Shown here piece by piece: positions 17,723-26,276 of a stretch of 64,000 nt of DNA (its first letter is position 1; each line of letters begins with the position of its first letter). Under the pieces are notes generated by a model. The model was not told the origin of the DNA. It worked only from the letters and a program-made list of their open reading frames with translations, and ran no database searches. The DNA is from an uncultured Clostridium sp. Its GTDB lineage: Bacteria > Bacillota > Clostridia > Lachnospirales > Lachnospiraceae. The position numbers were made by a program, and so were the translations under genes. Where the stretch lies: NCBI GenBank assembly GCA_947178445.1, contig CAMWYJ010000011.1:1-64000 (forward strand), read 5' to 3'.

Positions 17723-18460
17723 ATGAGCGTTATTTCAATGAAACAGTTGCTGGAAGCAGGTGTACATTTTGGACACCAGACAAGAAGATGGAACCCTAAG
17801 ATGGCTGAGTACATTTATACTGAGCGTAACGGAATCTACATCATTGATTTACAGAAGTCAGTTGGTAAGGTAGATGAAGCATATGAAGCAATTAAGAAGT
17901 GTGCTTTAGAGGGTGGAAAGATTTTATTTGTTGGTACGAAAAAGCAGGCTCAGGATTCTGTTAAGTCAGAGGCTGAGAGATGTGGAATGTACTATGTAAA
18001 TGAGAGATGGTTAGGTGGTATGCTTACAAACTGGAAGACCATTGAGACCCGTATTGCAACCTTGAAGAAGTATGAACAGATGGAAGAAGATGGAACATTT
18101 GAGGTTCTTCCAAAGAAAGAGGTTATCAATATTAGAAAACAGATGGATAAGTTGCAGAAGAACTTAGGCGGTATCAAAGAGATGGGTGGAGCTCCAGATA
18201 TGATTTTTGTTGTGGATCCACGTAAGGAGAGAATTTGTATTCAAGAGGCTCATTCTTTAGGAATTCCTTTAGTAGGTATTGCTGATACAAACTGTGATCC
18301 GGAAGAGTTAGATTATGTCATTCCAGGTAACGATGATGCAATTCGTGCAGTTAAGTTGATTGTTGCGAAGATGGCAGATGCAGTTATCGAGGCAAATCAG
18401 GGTGTTGATGCAGAGTCAGAGGAAGCTGTAGCAGAGGCTGAGACTGTGGAAGCTGAGTAA
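17723..18460 (+). CDS. rpsB: Ribosomal protein uS2
   Basis: Small-subunit ribosomal protein S2. The 245-residue product has the family start [20 protein letters not shown], the [20 protein letters not shown] segment and [14 protein letters not shown], followed by the usual acidic C-terminal extension. AGGAGG precedes the ATG. It is followed by tsf after a 93-base gap containing a stable hairpin. Product, length and gene pair are typical. Confidence 0.98.
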   Translation: MSVISMKQLLEAGVHFGHQTRRWNPKMAEYIYTERNGIYIIDLQKSVGKVDEAYEAIKKCALEGGKILFVGTKKQAQDSVKSEAERCGMYYVNERWLGGMLTNWKTIETRIATLKKYEQMEEDGTFEVLPKKEVINIRKQMDKLQKNLGGIKEMGGAPDMIFVVDPRKERICIQEAHSLGIPLVGIADTNCDPEELDYVIPGNDDAIRAVKLIVAKMADAVIEANQGVDAESEEAVAEAETVEAE

Positions 18461-18492
18461 TTTGGAACATTTTTGTTTTAGATAGGTCGAAT

Positions 18493-18523
18493 AAAAGCCT
18501 TGACCAGTTTGGTTAAGGCTTTT
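18493..18523 (+). terminator. Hairpin between rpsB and tsf (partial terminator or processing site)
   Basis: AAAAGCCTTGACC at 18493-18505 pairs with GGTTAAGGCTTTT at 18511-18523 (13 pairs including one G-U), with a five-base loop. The downstream T-tract is only the four Ts within the stem, followed by A-rich sequence, so termination would be incomplete. It may set the S2 to EF-Ts ratio. Confidence 0.6.
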
Positions 18524-18553
18524 AAAAAAGTATAATAATGGAGGAAGAAAACG

Positions 18554-19642
18554 ATGGCTGTTACAGCAAGTATGGTAAAGGAGTTAAGAGAAATTTCAGG
18601 TGCTGGTATGATGGATTGTAAGAAGGCACTTACTGAGTGTGATGGAGATATGCAGGCAGCAGTTGATGCTCTTCGTAAGAGTGGTGCTGCTAAGGCAGAG
18701 AAGAAAGCTAGTAGAATTGCAGCAGAAGGTATCACTAGGGCAGCGATTTCAGCTGATTCTAAGACGGGTGTTGTTGTAGAGGTTAATTCTGAGACAGATT
18801 TTGTTGCTAAGAATGAAGTATTCCAGACTTTTGTACAAGAAATCGCTGATCAGGCTTTGACTTCAGCTTTAGTTGGTGGCGATAATTGTGAAGAGGTAGA
18901 CGCTCTGCTTGAAGAGAACGGATTAAAAGATGCCCTTATTGAGAAAACTGCTACAATCGGTGAGAAATTATCTTTCCGTAGATTCCAGAAGGTTACTGGT
19001 GATGTTGTAGTTTCTTACTTACATGGTGGTGGACGTATCGGCGTTTTGGTAGCTGGTGATGGAACGAATGATGATGGTGTAAAAGAGGCTCTTACAAACG
19101 TTGCAATGCAAATTGCAGCTATGAACCCACAGTACATCAGCAGAGCAGACATTTCTGCTGATGAGATTGCAAAATTAAGAGAAATTACAATTGACAGTGC
19201 ATTAAATGATTCTTTTTCACTTCCAAAACCAATTTTACAGGGATTACTTGACAAAGCTGTTAATGATAAAGTATGGAGTGACGAAGACATTGCTATTTAT
19301 GAAGAGAAGAAGAGCAATATGAACTACTTACCAAACTTCTTATCAAACGAAGCAAAGACTGCTTTAGCAGAGTTGGCTATGGCTGATAAAGAAACTATCA
19401 TTGATAATAAGATTTTCAATGGTTTAGTAGAGGGACGTATCTCTAAACAGGTGAAAGAAATCAGCTTAATGGATCAGACTTATGTTAAGGCTGAGGATGG
19501 TAAGCAGACTGTAGCTAAATATCTTGAGTCAGTTAATAAAGAGCTTAAGATAGCTAAATTCGTTCGTTTCGAAGTAGGTGAAGGTATGGAAAAGAAGAAT
19601 GAGGATTTCGCAGCAGAGGTTGCAGCTCAGATGAATGCATAA
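18554..19642 (+). CDS. tsf: Elongation factor Ts
   Basis: Guanine nucleotide exchange factor for EF-Tu. The N-terminal UBA-like domain is clear (VKELREISGAGMMDCKKAL), as is the core motif VVEVNSETDFVAKNE near residue 80. At 362 residues it is longer than the 283-293 residues of the Escherichia coli and Bacillus proteins; the extra sequence lies in the second half (about residues 190-330), around an added helical stretch. GGAGG is 10 bases before the ATG. It ends at a strong terminator, so rpsB and tsf form a closed two-gene unit. Confidence 0.97.
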   Translation: MAVTASMVKELREISGAGMMDCKKALTECDGDMQAAVDALRKSGAAKAEKKASRIAAEGITRAAISADSKTGVVVEVNSETDFVAKNEVFQTFVQEIADQALTSALVGGDNCEEVDALLEENGLKDALIEKTATIGEKLSFRRFQKVTGDVVVSYLHGGGRIGVLVAGDGTNDDGVKEALTNVAMQIAAMNPQYISRADISADEIAKLREITIDSALNDSFSLPKPILQGLLDKAVNDKVWSDEDIAIYEEKKSNMNYLPNFLSNEAKTALAELAMADKETIIDNKIFNGLVEGRISKQVKEISLMDQTYVKAEDGKQTVAKYLESVNKELKIAKFVRFEVGEGMEKKNEDFAAEVAAQMNA

Positions 19643-19663
19643 TAATATATTTTGGGGTAAAGG

Positions 19664-19702
19664 AAGGTTCATGCATTGGGGTACAATGTATGAACCTTTT
19701 TT
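19664..19702 (+). terminator. Intrinsic terminator of rpsB-tsf
   Basis: A 15-bp stem (AAGGTTCATGCATTG at 19664-19678 with CAATGTATGAACCTT at 19684-19698, one G-U pair) and six Ts at 19697-19702. It lies 22 bases after the tsf stop. Confidence 0.92.
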
Positions 19703-19743
19703 ATCTTGGTTTTCATTTTCTCATTTCCTTTTACAGAAAACTA

Positions 19744-19752
19744 TGATATAAT
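19744..19752 (+). promoter_or_regulatory. Extended -10 promoter before the bactofilin unit
   Basis: TGATATAAT is a perfect extended -10 element 59 bases upstream of the next start codon and downstream of the tsf terminator. No convincing -35 is visible at normal spacing. Confidence 0.65.
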
Positions 19753-19810
19753 CAAAACTAGTCGTGCAAAGGTTTTGAAAATCAAAATCGAAGATGAAAG
19801 GAAAGACATC

Positions 19811-20023
19811 ATGGCAGATAGCAAGCAGGCAGGTAATGCGCAGACCAAAAGAAGAAAAAGAGTAAACCGGTTAAAGACATTAATTGTTTTTTTGGCAGTT
19901 CTTTTATTGTTAGCATCGGTTATACTGAATTTTGTATTAGTATTTAAAGTATTTGAATTGCAGAACAAAGTCGACAAATTATATTCTATGACACCAGCCA
20001 TGGTGACATTAGAAGTATTATAA
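19811..20023 (+). CDS. Small single-pass membrane protein upstream of the bactofilin
   Basis: The 70-residue product has a basic N-terminus (QTKRRKRVNRLK), one membrane helix (about residues 22-45) and a short predicted coiled segment FELQNKVDKLYSM. ATG 19811 with AAAGGAAAG upstream is used; earlier in-frame codons lie upstream of or over the promoter and cannot be translated from it. It precedes the bactofilin gene by 20 bases. The topology suggests a membrane partner for the bactofilin, but this is only inferred from adjacency. Confidence 0.68.
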   Translation: MADSKQAGNAQTKRRKRVNRLKTLIVFLAVLLLLASVILNFVLVFKVFELQNKVDKLYSMTPAMVTLEVL

Positions 20024-20043
20024 GTGTAGAATTGGAGGAAGAT

Positions 20044-21996
20044 ATGAGTTTTTTCAAGGATTTCAAAGCAGATTTTACGCAGGCAATGAATGAATTAATG
20101 CCGGATAGTAATGAGATGTATGATGAAGACGAAATGGTGGAAGAAGAGGCAGTTGTACAAAAAGAACCGCCAAAGAAGGCTGCTAAAGCAGAGCCAAAGA
20201 AGGAAGAAGGAAAAGAGGAAAAGACAGCAAAGGCAGAAAAAACAGCCAGGGCAAAGAAAAAGACAGTGGAAAAAGCAAAACAGGATCCTGTCATACAGGA
20301 AGATGACGATATTGCTCCGGAAGATCTGTTAGAGCAGATTGATGAAATGCTCGACCAGGAGTTATATGGGGATGGAGAGCCTTTCATTGTGCCGGATGAT
20401 ATGGAAGTTAATACAATGGATATGTCGGTTGAGGATCTGTTAAATCAGTTGTCTGAAAAAGATGATGTATTGCAGACTATGATGGAAGAAGAAGCAGATG
20501 AGAGCGTAGAAGCAGATGAGGGACAGTTATCTATTGACGATATGCTAAGCCAGTTGGGGATGTCGGATTCTGAAAAAGAGGAACCGATGGAAGAGGAAGT
20601 TTCTGATTCATCTGAGTTAGAGCCATTACAAACAGAGTCAGTGAATGAGGAAGAAAACGAATCGGATCATGAGATTGATATGGGATTAAAAGCCCTGTTG
20701 GATAGTATTTCTGATAATGAACAGAAAACAACAGTGGATTTGGCAGAAGAGACAGAGGATTTTGAAGAAAACCCTGAGAGTGTGGCAGACGAACCGGTTG
20801 CGGAAGAATTGTCAGAGAAGGAAACACTTTCAAAAGAAGAAGAGCCTATGGAAGAGTCAGAAGAAGTACCAGAAGAAGTACCAGAAAAAGAAGAACTTTT
20901 AGGGAATCTGGAAGAGGTGGAAGAAAAAGAAGAACTTATAGAGGCTCCGGAAGAAGTGGAAGAAAAAGAAGAACCTATGGAAGAACCGGAAAAAGAGCCA
21001 GAGTTTACAGAAGCATTATCGGAGAATGCTGCCATGGATGCATTATTACATGAAACCAGCCAGGGCAATACGGAGGAATCAGCGTTAGATGAGCTGTTAA
21101 ATGAGATGATTTCTGAAAAGGAGCCAGTAACAGAGATGTCTGGTGGGCAGGCAGATGGTAGAATAAAAGAAGAACTTCCAAAGGAACCGGAGGAAGAGGA
21201 ACCTCGAAAAGAGCCAGAAAAAGAAGAGGTAGAAGAGGAGCTTCCAAAAGAGCCGGAAGAAGAGTTAGAAAAAGACAGTTTAGAAGAGTCCATGCTGGAT
21301 ATGATGTTAGAAAAGCAGTCAGAAGATGTAGCTGTTCCGGTATTAACAGAGCCAGCAGTGAATGGACAGGAAATTGATAAATTGGAGATGGACAAAGAGA
21401 TGAATGAAAAAGGAAAGGAAGAAATGAAAGTGCAAAAGGAGAACGAAATGAAGGAAGAAAAGGATGTAATTTCAATTAATTCAGTGGAGGAAGAGAAAAA
21501 AGCAGTGGCAGAAGATACCAGAAGTGATATGAACTTTAATGTAGAAGAGGCAGATCCAGAAACCACTTATATTACAAAGGGAACCAAGTTAATAGGTGAT
21601 TTAGAGGCAGATGGTTCAATTGATATTATAGGTAAAGTAGAGGGAAACGTAACCTGTCAGGGCAAAGTTGTTGTAGGTGGACAGGTTATTGGAAATATTA
21701 CAGCGGGTGAGCTTTATGCAAATAATGCAAGAATCGAAGGAAATGTAAAGTCATACGGAAGTGTTAAGGTTGGTGTTGGCTCCATGATTATTGGTAGCAT
21801 TGAAGGGGATTCAGCAGTTATTGCTGGTGCAGTAAATGGTGATATCGATGTAAAAGGACCTGTTATTGTGGATTCTACAGCAGTTATCATGGGCAATATC
21901 AAGTCACGTTCTGTACAGATCAATAATGGAGCTGTTATTGAAGGTTTCTGCTCACAGAGTTATTCTGATATTGATGTAAAGAGTTTTTTTGCATAA
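20044..21996 (+). CDS. Bactofilin-domain protein with long acidic N-terminal region
   Basis: The 650-residue product ends in a bactofilin (DUF583) beta-helix domain, from about residue 503 to 635. Its regular hydrophobic repeat is visible in TKLIGDLEADGSIDIIGKVE, VVVGGQVIGNITAGELYANN and later turns. Bactofilins self-assemble into cytoskeletal filaments. The first 500 residues are extremely Glu-rich and low in complexity, with local repeats such as PEEVEEKEE (about residues 285-320), and are probably disordered. ATG 20044 follows GGAGG. Ordinary bactofilins have 100-200 residues, so the acidic extension is unusual. Role in shape or septum is inferred from the domain only. Confidence 0.87.
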   Translation: MSFFKDFKADFTQAMNELMPDSNEMYDEDEMVEEEAVVQKEPPKKAAKAEPKKEEGKEEKTAKAEKTARAKKKTVEKAKQDPVIQEDDDIAPEDLLEQIDEMLDQELYGDGEPFIVPDDMEVNTMDMSVEDLLNQLSEKDDVLQTMMEEEADESVEADEGQLSIDDMLSQLGMSDSEKEEPMEEEVSDSSELEPLQTESVNEEENESDHEIDMGLKALLDSISDNEQKTTVDLAEETEDFEENPESVADEPVAEELSEKETLSKEEEPMEESEEVPEEVPEKEELLGNLEEVEEKEELIEAPEEVEEKEEPMEEPEKEPEFTEALSENAAMDALLHETSQGNTEESALDELLNEMISEKEPVTEMSGGQADGRIKEELPKEPEEEEPRKEPEKEEVEEELPKEPEEELEKDSLEESMLDMMLEKQSEDVAVPVLTEPAVNGQEIDKLEMDKEMNEKGKEEMKVQKENEMKEEKDVISINSVEEEKKAVAEDTRSDMNFNVEEADPETTYITKGTKLIGDLEADGSIDIIGKVEGNVTCQGKVVVGGQVIGNITAGELYANNARIEGNVKSYGSVKVGVGSMIIGSIEGDSAVIAGAVNGDIDVKGPVIVDSTAVIMGNIKSRSVQINNGAVIEGFCSQSYSDIDVKSFFA

Positions 21997-22031
21997 TCTG
22001 ACACAGTAAAATAATAACAGGGAGTATCATA

Positions 22032-22733
22032 ATGGAAGCAAATCGTATTCTATTAAAATTAAGTGGCGAAGCATTAGCGGGTGAAAAGCATCATGGATTT
22101 GATGAAAAGACAGTTTTAAATGTTGCAGAGCAAGTGAAAAGTGTGGTGGATACTGGTAAGCAGGTTGCAATTGTGATTGGAGGAGGAAATTTTTGGCGTG
22201 GAAGAACCTCTGAAAACATGGATCGTGTGAAGGCTGATCAGATTGGAATGCTGGCAACGGTCATGAATTGTATTTATGCCGCAGATATGTTTCGGACAGT
22301 AGGACTTAAGACTAGAATTATGACACCTTTTATCTGTGCAAATGTGACGGAACTTTTTAACAAAGATGTTGCGGTAGAAGCTTTGGAGAATTCAGAGGTT
22401 GTATTTTTTGCAGGAGGTATTGGTCATCCATATTTTTCAACAGATATGGCAACTGTTTTAATGGCAATTGAGATTTGTGCTGATGTTGTTCTATCCGGCA
22501 AAGCTATCGATGGTGTATATGACAGTGATCCGAAGACGAATCCAAATGCTAAGAAATATGATACAATGCAGATGAAGGATATTGTAGATCAAAAGCTTGG
22601 TGTCATAGATTTAGCTTCAGCAGTTTTAGCAATGGAGAATCACATGCCAATGATGCTATTTGGTCTGAATGAAGAGAATAGTATTGTAAAGGCTATGACA
22701 GGTCAGTTTAACGGAACTCTTATTCTTGCATAA
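22032..22733 (+). CDS. pyrH: UMP kinase
   Basis: Hexameric bacterial UMP kinase that phosphorylates UMP to UDP. The 233-residue product has the family's phosphate-binding stretch KLSGEALAGE at the N-terminus, IVIGGGNFWRG near residue 50 and the conserved SGKAIDGVYDSDPK near residue 160. GGGAGT lies upstream of the ATG. It is followed by frr, uppS and cdsA in the standard Firmicutes order. Confidence 0.97.
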   Translation: MEANRILLKLSGEALAGEKHHGFDEKTVLNVAEQVKSVVDTGKQVAIVIGGGNFWRGRTSENMDRVKADQIGMLATVMNCIYAADMFRTVGLKTRIMTPFICANVTELFNKDVAVEALENSEVVFFAGGIGHPYFSTDMATVLMAIEICADVVLSGKAIDGVYDSDPKTNPNAKKYDTMQMKDIVDQKLGVIDLASAVLAMENHMPMMLFGLNEENSIVKAMTGQFNGTLILA

Positions 22734-22782
22734 CAAGGTATATATGAAGATGGATAGAAATTTGATGTAGGAGGATAATGAT

Positions 22783-23328
22783 ATGTTAACGCAGTTTGAA
22801 GAGAAAATGCAGAAATCATTAGAAAGTTTGGAGGGAGAATATGCCAATATTCGTGCAGGACGTGCAAATCCCAATATTTTAAATAAAATCAAAGTAGATT
22901 ACTATGGTGTTCCCACGCCGTTACAACAGGTTGGAAATGTGAGTGTCCCTGAGGCAAGAACCATTGTAATTACACCATGGGAAGCTTCTTTGTTAAAAGA
23001 GATTGAAAAGGCAATTTTATGTTCTGATTTAGGACTTACACCAAATAACGATGGAAAATCTGTTATCCTTAATTTCCCAGAGCTTACAGAGGAGCGGCGT
23101 AAGGAGCTTGCAAAGGATATTAAGAAAAAGGGTGAAAATGCAAAAGTGGCTGTTCGTAATGTACGTCGTGACGCCAATGATTATTTTAAGAAACAGCGCA
23201 AGGGAAATGAGATTTCAGAGGATGAAGAAAAAGACTATGAAGATAAAGTACAGAAGTTGACAGATAAGTATGTAGAAAAAATTGATTCTGCAATTGAGAA
23301 TAAATCCAAAGAAATTATGACTGTCTAA
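22783..23328 (+). CDS. frr: Ribosome recycling factor
   Basis: Splits post-termination ribosomes together with EF-G. The 181-residue product shows the family features: IRAGRANPNILNKI near residue 30, YYGVPTPLQQ, and the C-terminal triple-helix segment RNVRRDANDYFKK. AGGAGG precedes the ATG. The gene is 49 bases after pyrH. All features are ordinary. Confidence 0.97.
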   Translation: MLTQFEEKMQKSLESLEGEYANIRAGRANPNILNKIKVDYYGVPTPLQQVGNVSVPEARTIVITPWEASLLKEIEKAILCSDLGLTPNNDGKSVILNFPELTEERRKELAKDIKKKGENAKVAVRNVRRDANDYFKKQRKGNEISEDEEKDYEDKVQKLTDKYVEKIDSAIENKSKEIMTV

Positions 23329-23409
23329 TACGGTTTGTTTGTGTTTTAGAATGATTGAACGGATATTTTATGAGAGTAAGAATATAGTAATGTATATTTG
23401 GAGGCGGGT

Positions 23410-24144
23410 TTGGAAGAAATATTAAAAGCAATCAAGGACGAAGAACTCAATATACCAAGACATGTTGCAATCATAATGGATGGCAATGGCAGATGGGCGA
23501 AAAAGCGTAATCTGCCACGGAAGTACGGACATAAAAAAGGGGCGAACACGGTAGAACAAATTATAGAAGATGGGTACAATATGGGGATTGAATATATTAC
23601 GGTGTATGCATTCTCGACAGAAAACTGGAAGCGTTCTGAGGAAGAGGTCAGTGCTTTAATGACACTTTTACAAAATTATCTGATAAATTGTATCGAACGT
23701 TCTACAAAAAATAATATGCAGGTTCGTGTGATAGGCGACAAAACAGGGCTTTCCGACTCTATTGTTAAGAAGATTACGGAATTGGAAGAGGTTACGAAGA
23801 CAGCAACCGGGCTGAAATTTACGATTGCGATCAATTATGGCGGTAGAGATGAGATCAGGAGAGCTGTTACGAAAATAGCAGAAGATATTGCGGACCATAA
23901 ACTGCTTCCCAAAGATATCACTGAGGATTTAATCAGTAGTTATTTAGATACCAAAGGACTTCCGGATCCGGATTTATTAATTAGGACAAGTGGGGAAGAA
24001 CGGTTATCGAATTACTTACCTTGGCAGTTAGCTTATACAGAATTTTATTTTACAGATGTACTGTGGCCTGATTTTACAAAAGAAGATTTGCTTACCGCAA
24101 TTCGATATTATAATGGAAGGGAACGCCGTTTTGGTGGAGTGTAA
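23410..24144 (+). CDS. uppS: Undecaprenyl diphosphate synthase (isoprenyl transferase)
   Basis: Adds cis-isoprene units to farnesyl diphosphate to make the lipid carrier for cell-wall synthesis. The 244-residue product has the cis-prenyltransferase motifs HVAIIMDGNGRWAKKR, FSTENWKR and LLIRTSGEERLSNYLPWQ. A TTG start at 23410 is favoured, with GGAGG ending five bases before; a TTG at 23398 lies at the edge of that site. It directly joins cdsA. Confidence 0.95.
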   Translation: MEEILKAIKDEELNIPRHVAIIMDGNGRWAKKRNLPRKYGHKKGANTVEQIIEDGYNMGIEYITVYAFSTENWKRSEEEVSALMTLLQNYLINCIERSTKNNMQVRVIGDKTGLSDSIVKKITELEEVTKTATGLKFTIAINYGGRDEIRRAVTKIAEDIADHKLLPKDITEDLISSYLDTKGLPDPDLLIRTSGEERLSNYLPWQLAYTEFYFTDVLWPDFTKEDLLTAIRYYNGRERRFGGV

Positions 24145-24948
24145 TTGTATATGAAAGAAAGAGCGATTGGTGGTTTTTTTGTTTTACTTACCACACTTAT
24201 TATGCTGCTTCCAGGAGGAATTGTTTCCACAATCATCTTAGGAGTGATATCCGTCAGGGGAATCTATGAATTCTGCCGGATATATAAGCTGGACAAAACA
24301 ATTTTAGCCTATATTTCTTATATTGCTACAGTAGTTTTTTATGTGGTTTTGTATTTGAACAGGGTGGAATTTCTATTTCCCTTTGTATTACTTTTACTTA
24401 TGCTTTTGCTTGCTGTATATGTATTTACATTTCCAAAGTATAAAGATAGAGATATTGCAACAATCTTTTTTGGGTTTGTTTATGTAACGATACTTTTATC
24501 TTATGTACTGCGGGTACGTTCCCTGAAAAATGGTATGTTTTTATCCTTTTTTATATTGATTTCCAGTTGGGGAAATGATGTGTTTGCATATCTGGTAGGC
24601 AGTGCAGTTGGTAAACATCCGTTTTCACCGAAGGTCAGCCCGAAAAAGAGTATGGAAGGGTTTATTGGCGGTATTGCCGGTGCAGCACTTGTGGGATATT
24701 TATATGCATTTATCGTGTCAAAAGGTATGGCTGGTATAGACATCAATGCAGTTTATTGTGCAGTGATTGCTGCATTAGGTGCAATTCCTTCTGTGATTGG
24801 TGATTTGGCGGCATCGGCTGTGAAACGAAACAATGAGATAAAGGATTATGGTAAATTGATCCCGGGTCATGGTGGAATATTAGATCGTTTTGACAGCGTT
24901 ATTTTTACAGCTCCCATTATTTATTATTTAGTCGTACTGATTATATAA
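24145..24948 (+). CDS. cdsA: Phosphatidate cytidylyltransferase
   Basis: Makes CDP-diacylglycerol from phosphatidate and CTP in the membrane. The 267-residue product has about seven membrane helices and the C-terminal signature SAVKRNNEIKDYGKLIPGHG followed by GILDRFDS. The start is uncertain: a TTG at 24145 is five bases after GGAG, while ATG at 24151 is eleven bases after it. The gene abuts uppS and ends just before an intrinsic terminator. Confidence 0.95.
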   Translation: MYMKERAIGGFFVLLTTLIMLLPGGIVSTIILGVISVRGIYEFCRIYKLDKTILAYISYIATVVFYVVLYLNRVEFLFPFVLLLLMLLLAVYVFTFPKYKDRDIATIFFGFVYVTILLSYVLRVRSLKNGMFLSFFILISSWGNDVFAYLVGSAVGKHPFSPKVSPKKSMEGFIGGIAGAALVGYLYAFIVSKGMAGIDINAVYCAVIAALGAIPSVIGDLAASAVKRNNEIKDYGKLIPGHGGILDRFDSVIFTAPIIYYLVVLII

Positions 24949-24963
24949 TATAAAACGATATGA

Positions 24964-24993
24964 ATATGCCAGCGAAGGCTGGCATATCTTTTT
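24964..24993 (+). terminator. Intrinsic terminator after cdsA
   Basis: A perfect 10-bp stem, ATATGCCAGC (24964-24973) with GCTGGCATAT (24978-24987), GAAG loop, then CTTTTT. It lies 15 bases after the cdsA stop and closes the bactofilin-to-cdsA unit. The remaining 128 bases before dxr contain a short hairpin (AGACC/GGTCT) but no convincing promoter. Confidence 0.93.
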
Positions 24994-25121
24994 ACTATGG
25001 AAATCCGAAAGACCGGTTCGAAAAGGTCTGGCAGATTGGAAAATTTCTATATACAGTGGTGCTTCGGGATTCTGAGCGAAAGGTGAAGAATGAACTTGGC
25101 ATAGTCGTTTAGGAGGATACT

Positions 25122-26276
25122 ATGAGAAAAATATCCATTTTAGGATCAACAGGTTCCATTGGAACACAGACACTTGATGTGATCAGACAGAATAGTGATC
25201 TCAAACTGATTGCGATTTCGGCAGGAAGCAATATTGAGATGTTGGAGGATCAGATCAGGGAGTTTCATCCGCAGCTTGCTGCGGTGTGGAGTGAACGCAA
25301 TGCGAAGCTTTTGCGGGATAGGATTGCAGATGTAGTGCCGGCTTGTAAAGTAGTGTCTGGTATGAAAGGACTTTTAGAGGTTGCGGTGGCAGACTGTGCG
25401 GATATTGTGATTACTGCAGTTGTAGGGATGATTGGGATTCAGCCAACGATTGCAGCAATTTCTGCAGGGAAGGATATTGGTCTTGCAAATAAAGAGACTT
25501 TAGTGACGGCAGGGCATATTATTATGCCTCTGGCAAAAGAGAAAAATGTATCCATTTTACCGGTAGACAGTGAACATTCTGCAATTTTCCAGTGCTTAAA
25601 TGGTGAAAAGAATAATACGATTCATAAAATATTGCTGACAGCTTCCGGTGGTCCATTTCGTGGCATGAGCCGAAAGGACTTGGAGCTTGTAACACTGGAA
25701 ATGGCTTTAAAGCACCCAAACTGGTCTATGGGGAAGAAAATTACGATTGATTCTGCGACCATGGTAAATAAAGGGTTAGAAGTAATAGAGGCAAAGTGGC
25801 TGTTCGATGTGGAACCAGCACAGATCGAGGTAGTAGTTCAGCCGCAAAGTATCATTCATTCCATGGTTGAATTTGAGGATGGGGCTGTTATGGCACAGTT
25901 AGGTGTTCCTGACATGCGTTTACCAATCCAGTATGCATTGTATTATCCAAAGCGTGTTTTTTTAGATGGAAAAAGGCTTGATTTTTCAATGTTATCAGAG
26001 ATAACCTTTGAAAAGCCGGATTTAGAGGCATTTTTGGGATTACGGTATGCCTATGATGCTGTAAGAACAGGTGGAACAATGCCAACTGTACTAAATGCTG
26101 CTAACGAGCTTGCTGTTGCAAAGTTCTTGAATAATAAGATACGTTTTTTGGAAATCTATGAAATGATACAGATTTGTATGGAAGAACATAAGGTAATTAA
26201 AAATCCGACTGTTGAAGATATTTTAGAGACAGAAAAATGGGTGTATGAAACAATTGAGAGCAGGTGGAATTCATGA
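25122..26276 (+). CDS. dxr: 1-deoxy-D-xylulose 5-phosphate reductoisomerase
   Basis: NADPH-dependent second step of the non-mevalonate (MEP) isoprenoid pathway. The 384-residue product has the nucleotide-binding start ILGSTGSIGTQTLDV, the substrate/metal site LPVDSEHSAIFQCL and TASGGPFR, and the catalytic-domain segment HPNWSMGKKITIDSATMVNK. AGGAGG precedes the ATG. Its stop overlaps the rseP start (ATGA). ispG of the same pathway lies two genes on. Confidence 0.97.
   Translation: MRKISILGSTGSIGTQTLDVIRQNSDLKLIAISAGSNIEMLEDQIREFHPQLAAVWSERNAKLLRDRIADVVPACKVVSGMKGLLEVAVADCADIVITAVVGMIGIQPTIAAISAGKDIGLANKETLVTAGHIIMPLAKEKNVSILPVDSEHSAIFQCLNGEKNNTIHKILLTASGGPFRGMSRKDLELVTLEMALKHPNWSMGKKITIDSATMVNKGLEVIEAKWLFDVEPAQIEVVVQPQSIIHSMVEFEDGAVMAQLGVPDMRLPIQYALYYPKRVFLDGKRLDFSMLSEITFEKPDLEAFLGLRYAYDAVRTGGTMPTVLNAANELAVAKFLNNKIRFLEIYEMIQICMEEHKVIKNPTVEDILETEKWVYETIESRWNS

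Noticed and set aside
20044-21540. Repeated GAA/GAG blocks as a CRISPR or tandem-repeat array
   Set aside because: The repeats are in frame and encode Glu-rich protein; there are no regular spacers.
20667-21566. Antisense ORF of 299 codons over the bactofilin gene
   Set aside because: It reads Ser-rich sequence only because the sense strand is Glu-rich; it is a shadow of the low-complexity region.
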